From Bradyrhizobiaceae bacterium (GTDB lineage: Bacteria; Pseudomonadota; Alphaproteobacteria; Rhizobiales; Aestuariivirgaceae), in NCBI GenBank assembly GCA_947475225.1, contig CANJMQ010000048.1, positions 1 through 32,048 of the forward strand: a DNA stretch of 32,048 bases. Reading direction: 5' to 3'. The notes beneath the pieces are model-generated. The model was given only the letters and a program-made list of their open reading frames with translations, was not told the origin of the DNA and searched no databases. This document shows, piece after piece, positions 31,852 through 32,048 of the stretch. The position numbers and the translations under genes are program-made. Within the stretch, counting starts at the first letter, position 1, and the number at the start of each line of letters is the position of its first letter.

Positions 31852-31994
31852 GCCCCGAGCGGCGCCGGCAGGCTGTTGATGCAGCGCAGGATAAATACCT
31901 CCTGAGCGAGCGCACAGCCTGTGACCTGCCACTGAACTTTCATCCAGCAGCTTTTAGAGTCTTGGCCTGTTGTATGCCCGGTTGGGCGGGTTGA
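31848..31994 (+). pseudogene. truncated IS3 orfB
   Basis: The -1 frame after orfA reads SPERRRQAVDAAQDKYLLSE and RTACDL, the normal start of an IS3 OrfB. After about 31930 it continues as unrelated sequence and stops at 31994. The catalytic integrase core is not there, so the IS was cut, probably by another insertion that starts near 31930. Confidence 0.65.
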
Positions 31995-32047
31995 GCAACA
32001 GGTTGGCATGCGGAGCCCCGGAGGGGCGTAGCGTGCCAGCCTGTTGC
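31995..32047. repeat. long stem-loop at the right edge
   Basis: Arms GCAACAGGTTGGCA (31995-32008) and TGCCAGCCTGTTGC (32034-32047) pair with one mismatch. Inside the loop, GCCCC-GGA-GGGGC (32015-32027) forms a smaller hairpin. A further CCTGTTG at 31966-31972 can pair with the left arm instead. It may be the terminal structure of the element that cut the IS3 orfB; the window ends before this can be told. Confidence 0.5.
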
Positions 32048-32048
32048 A

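Overview
The window looks like chromosomal DNA of an alphaproteobacterium, inferred from GC-rich codon use with G/C third positions up to about 20.2 kb, many GTG/TTG starts, tight TGATG/ATGA/GTGA gene overlaps, and an IS427-type IS5 element. I cannot name a genus. It is built of two unlike parts joined by insertion-sequence debris.

Part 1 (1-20.2 kb, GC-rich) looks like a lipid/glycolipid biosynthesis region. A minus-strand unit at 1-4.7 kb, with a good sigma70-like promoter at 4732-4760, encodes a small frameshifted gene, a polytopic membrane protein, a TPR-sulfotransferase and a TPR-glycosyltransferase. From 4.8 to 20.2 kb the genes read together as an inositol-phospholipid pathway: myo-inositol-1-phosphate synthase (14.3 kb), CDP-diacylglycerol synthase (16.2 kb), a CDP-alcohol phosphatidyltransferase suited to phosphatidylinositol-phosphate synthesis (5.8 kb), a PgpA-family phosphatase (4.8 kb), a DUF4833 protein (5.3 kb), and a GT4 enzyme resembling the mycobacterial phosphatidylinositol mannosyltransferase PimA (9-10.1 kb). 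Possible decoration and export genes are interleaved: a Stealth-type sugar-phosphate transferase, an FGGY kinase, a nucleotidyltransferase of the LicC/PntC sort, a phytanoyl-CoA-dioxygenase-like oxygenase and an ABC exporter of the PvdE/SyrD sort. An ACP, a ketoacyl synthase, two hotdog dehydratase-like proteins, an SDR resembling 3-ketodihydrosphingosine reductase, and a PlsC acyltransferase could supply a dedicated acyl or sphingoid part. That these genes form one pathway is inference from family membership and neighbourhood.

The junction (20.2-21.9 kb) holds a decayed IS3-family element and an almost complete IS5/IS427-group element (20931-21774, inverted repeats and TA duplication visible) whose transposase is broken by two stops and a frameshift.

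Part 2 (21.9-31.4 kb, clearly lower GC) is a surface-polysaccharide operon that looks horizontally acquired. It encodes a 1452-residue methyltransferase-WbsX-GT4-GT2 fusion, a DegT sugar aminotransferase, a GtrB-like glycosyltransferase, a fused sugar acyltransferase/3,4-ketoisomerase, a GtrA-like protein and a GtrC-like membrane glucosyltransferase. The set suits synthesis of a 3-acylamino-3,6-dideoxyhexose and its attachment to, or glucosylation of, a surface glycan. The right edge (31.5-32.05 kb) has an IS3 orfA with a truncated orfB and a large stem-loop that may begin another element.

No rRNA, tRNA or CRISPR array was seen.
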